From: an uncultured Clostridia bacterium
Lineage (GTDB): Bacteria > Bacillota > Clostridia > Christensenellales > UBA1242
Direction of reading: 5' to 3'
Length of the DNA: 5,408 bases
NCBI GenBank assembly: GCA_947627585.1
Contig: CANQWP010000057.1
Location: 1 to 5,408 of the forward strand
Part shown: piece after piece, positions 5,189-5,408 of the stretch
Layout: each line of letters opens with the position of its first letter
Position numbering within the stretch: position 1 is the first letter of the stretch
Notes under the pieces: generated by a model
Databases searched by the model: none
The model's input: only the letters and a program-made list of their open reading frames with translations
Told to the model about the DNA's origin: nothing
Translations under genes and position numbers: made by a program

Positions 5189-5408
5189 TCAATTTTGATC
5201 ATTTGCGATCAGAGATCCATAAACGCTCACTCTCGGCATGCAATAAATTTGCGCATCTGCACGCGGGTTTTGACTTACGCTGAGGTCGCAGAAACAATAT
5301 GTGCGCGTGCCGGAGAGTCTTGCGACCAAAATGCAACTTTCTTCTTCCTCTCCGCCTCCAGAAATCTCATTTAAGAGTTTAACTTGTTCCGTTTCGGCAT
5401 CACGAACG
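5189..5408 (-). CDS. Hypothetical protein, C-terminal 72 residues (5' end outside window)
   Basis: The minus-strand frame is open from the window edge to TGA at 5191-5189. The other two minus frames close within the first 36 bases, and plus-strand frames here are also interrupted, which supports this frame. The visible part starts with a polar stretch rich in Glu (GGGEEEES near 17-24). A mixed region with Cys at 25, 38, 40 and 56 follows (TYCFCDLSV, IYCMPRVSVYG), and it ends in LIANDQN. No signal peptide or membrane helix is visible. I do not recognise the family. It is not ribosomal protein L7/L12, whose gene usually precedes rpoB. It has the same orientation as rpoB, about 100 bases before the -35 box, and no strong terminator separates them. 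Confidence 0.6.
   Translation of the reverse strand, partial: VRDAETEQVKLLNEISGGGEEEESCILVARLSGTRTYCFCDLSVSQNPRADAQIYCMPRVSVYGSLIANDQN

Noticed and set aside
5175..5203. TTGACA on the plus strand as a divergent promoter
   Set aside because: No TATAAT-like hexamer at the proper distance, and no plus-strand gene downstream.
5197..5212. TGATC/GATCA inverted repeat as a terminator of the upstream gene
   Set aside because: It lies inside the coding region before the stop codon, has a 5-bp stem and is not followed by a T-tract.

Overview
The window carries the rpoB-rpoC region of a bacterium, read entirely from the minus strand. From right to left it holds the 3' end of an unrecognised gene (5189-5408), an AT-rich promoter and leader region (4851-5188), a complete rpoB for the RNA polymerase beta subunit (1137-4850), an unusually long rpoB-rpoC spacer (743-1136), and the first 247 codons of rpoC for beta' (1-742), which runs off the left edge.

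The proteins point to an uncultured member of the Bacillota, probably Clostridia. RpoC opens in the Bacillota style (MFELNNFEKIKIG, EKIREWSHGEVTKPETINYR). RpoB is compact, lacks the large insertions of proteobacterial beta, and has a long acidic C-terminal tail. The promoter is a near-perfect sigma-A type with an A/T-rich upstream element. I cannot place the genus. RpoB differs from textbook sequences at several normally invariant positions, so the lineage is probably divergent.

Layout and regulation: rpoB is not preceded by rplL (L7/L12) as in the usual rplKAJL-rpoBC order. An unrelated-looking gene ends upstream, and rpoB has its own strong promoter (TTGACT, 17 bp, TATAAT with extended TG). 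The inferred leader is about 200 nt. It holds a terminator-like hairpin with a T-tract, a second hairpin, and a third hairpin that abuts the Shine-Dalgarno site. RpoB and RpoC assemble with alpha, omega and sigma into RNA polymerase, so this region sets the supply of the two catalytic subunits.

The 394-nt spacer between rpoB and rpoC is largely filled by two adjoining inverted-repeat elements. One carries the TGTCATTCTGAGC...GAAGAATCTC repeat motif that recurs in many bacterial genomes. The points most worth a second look are the substitutions at rifampicin-contact positions of RpoB, the structured rpoB leader, and the paired palindromic elements within an essential operon. I found no unmistakable new system.
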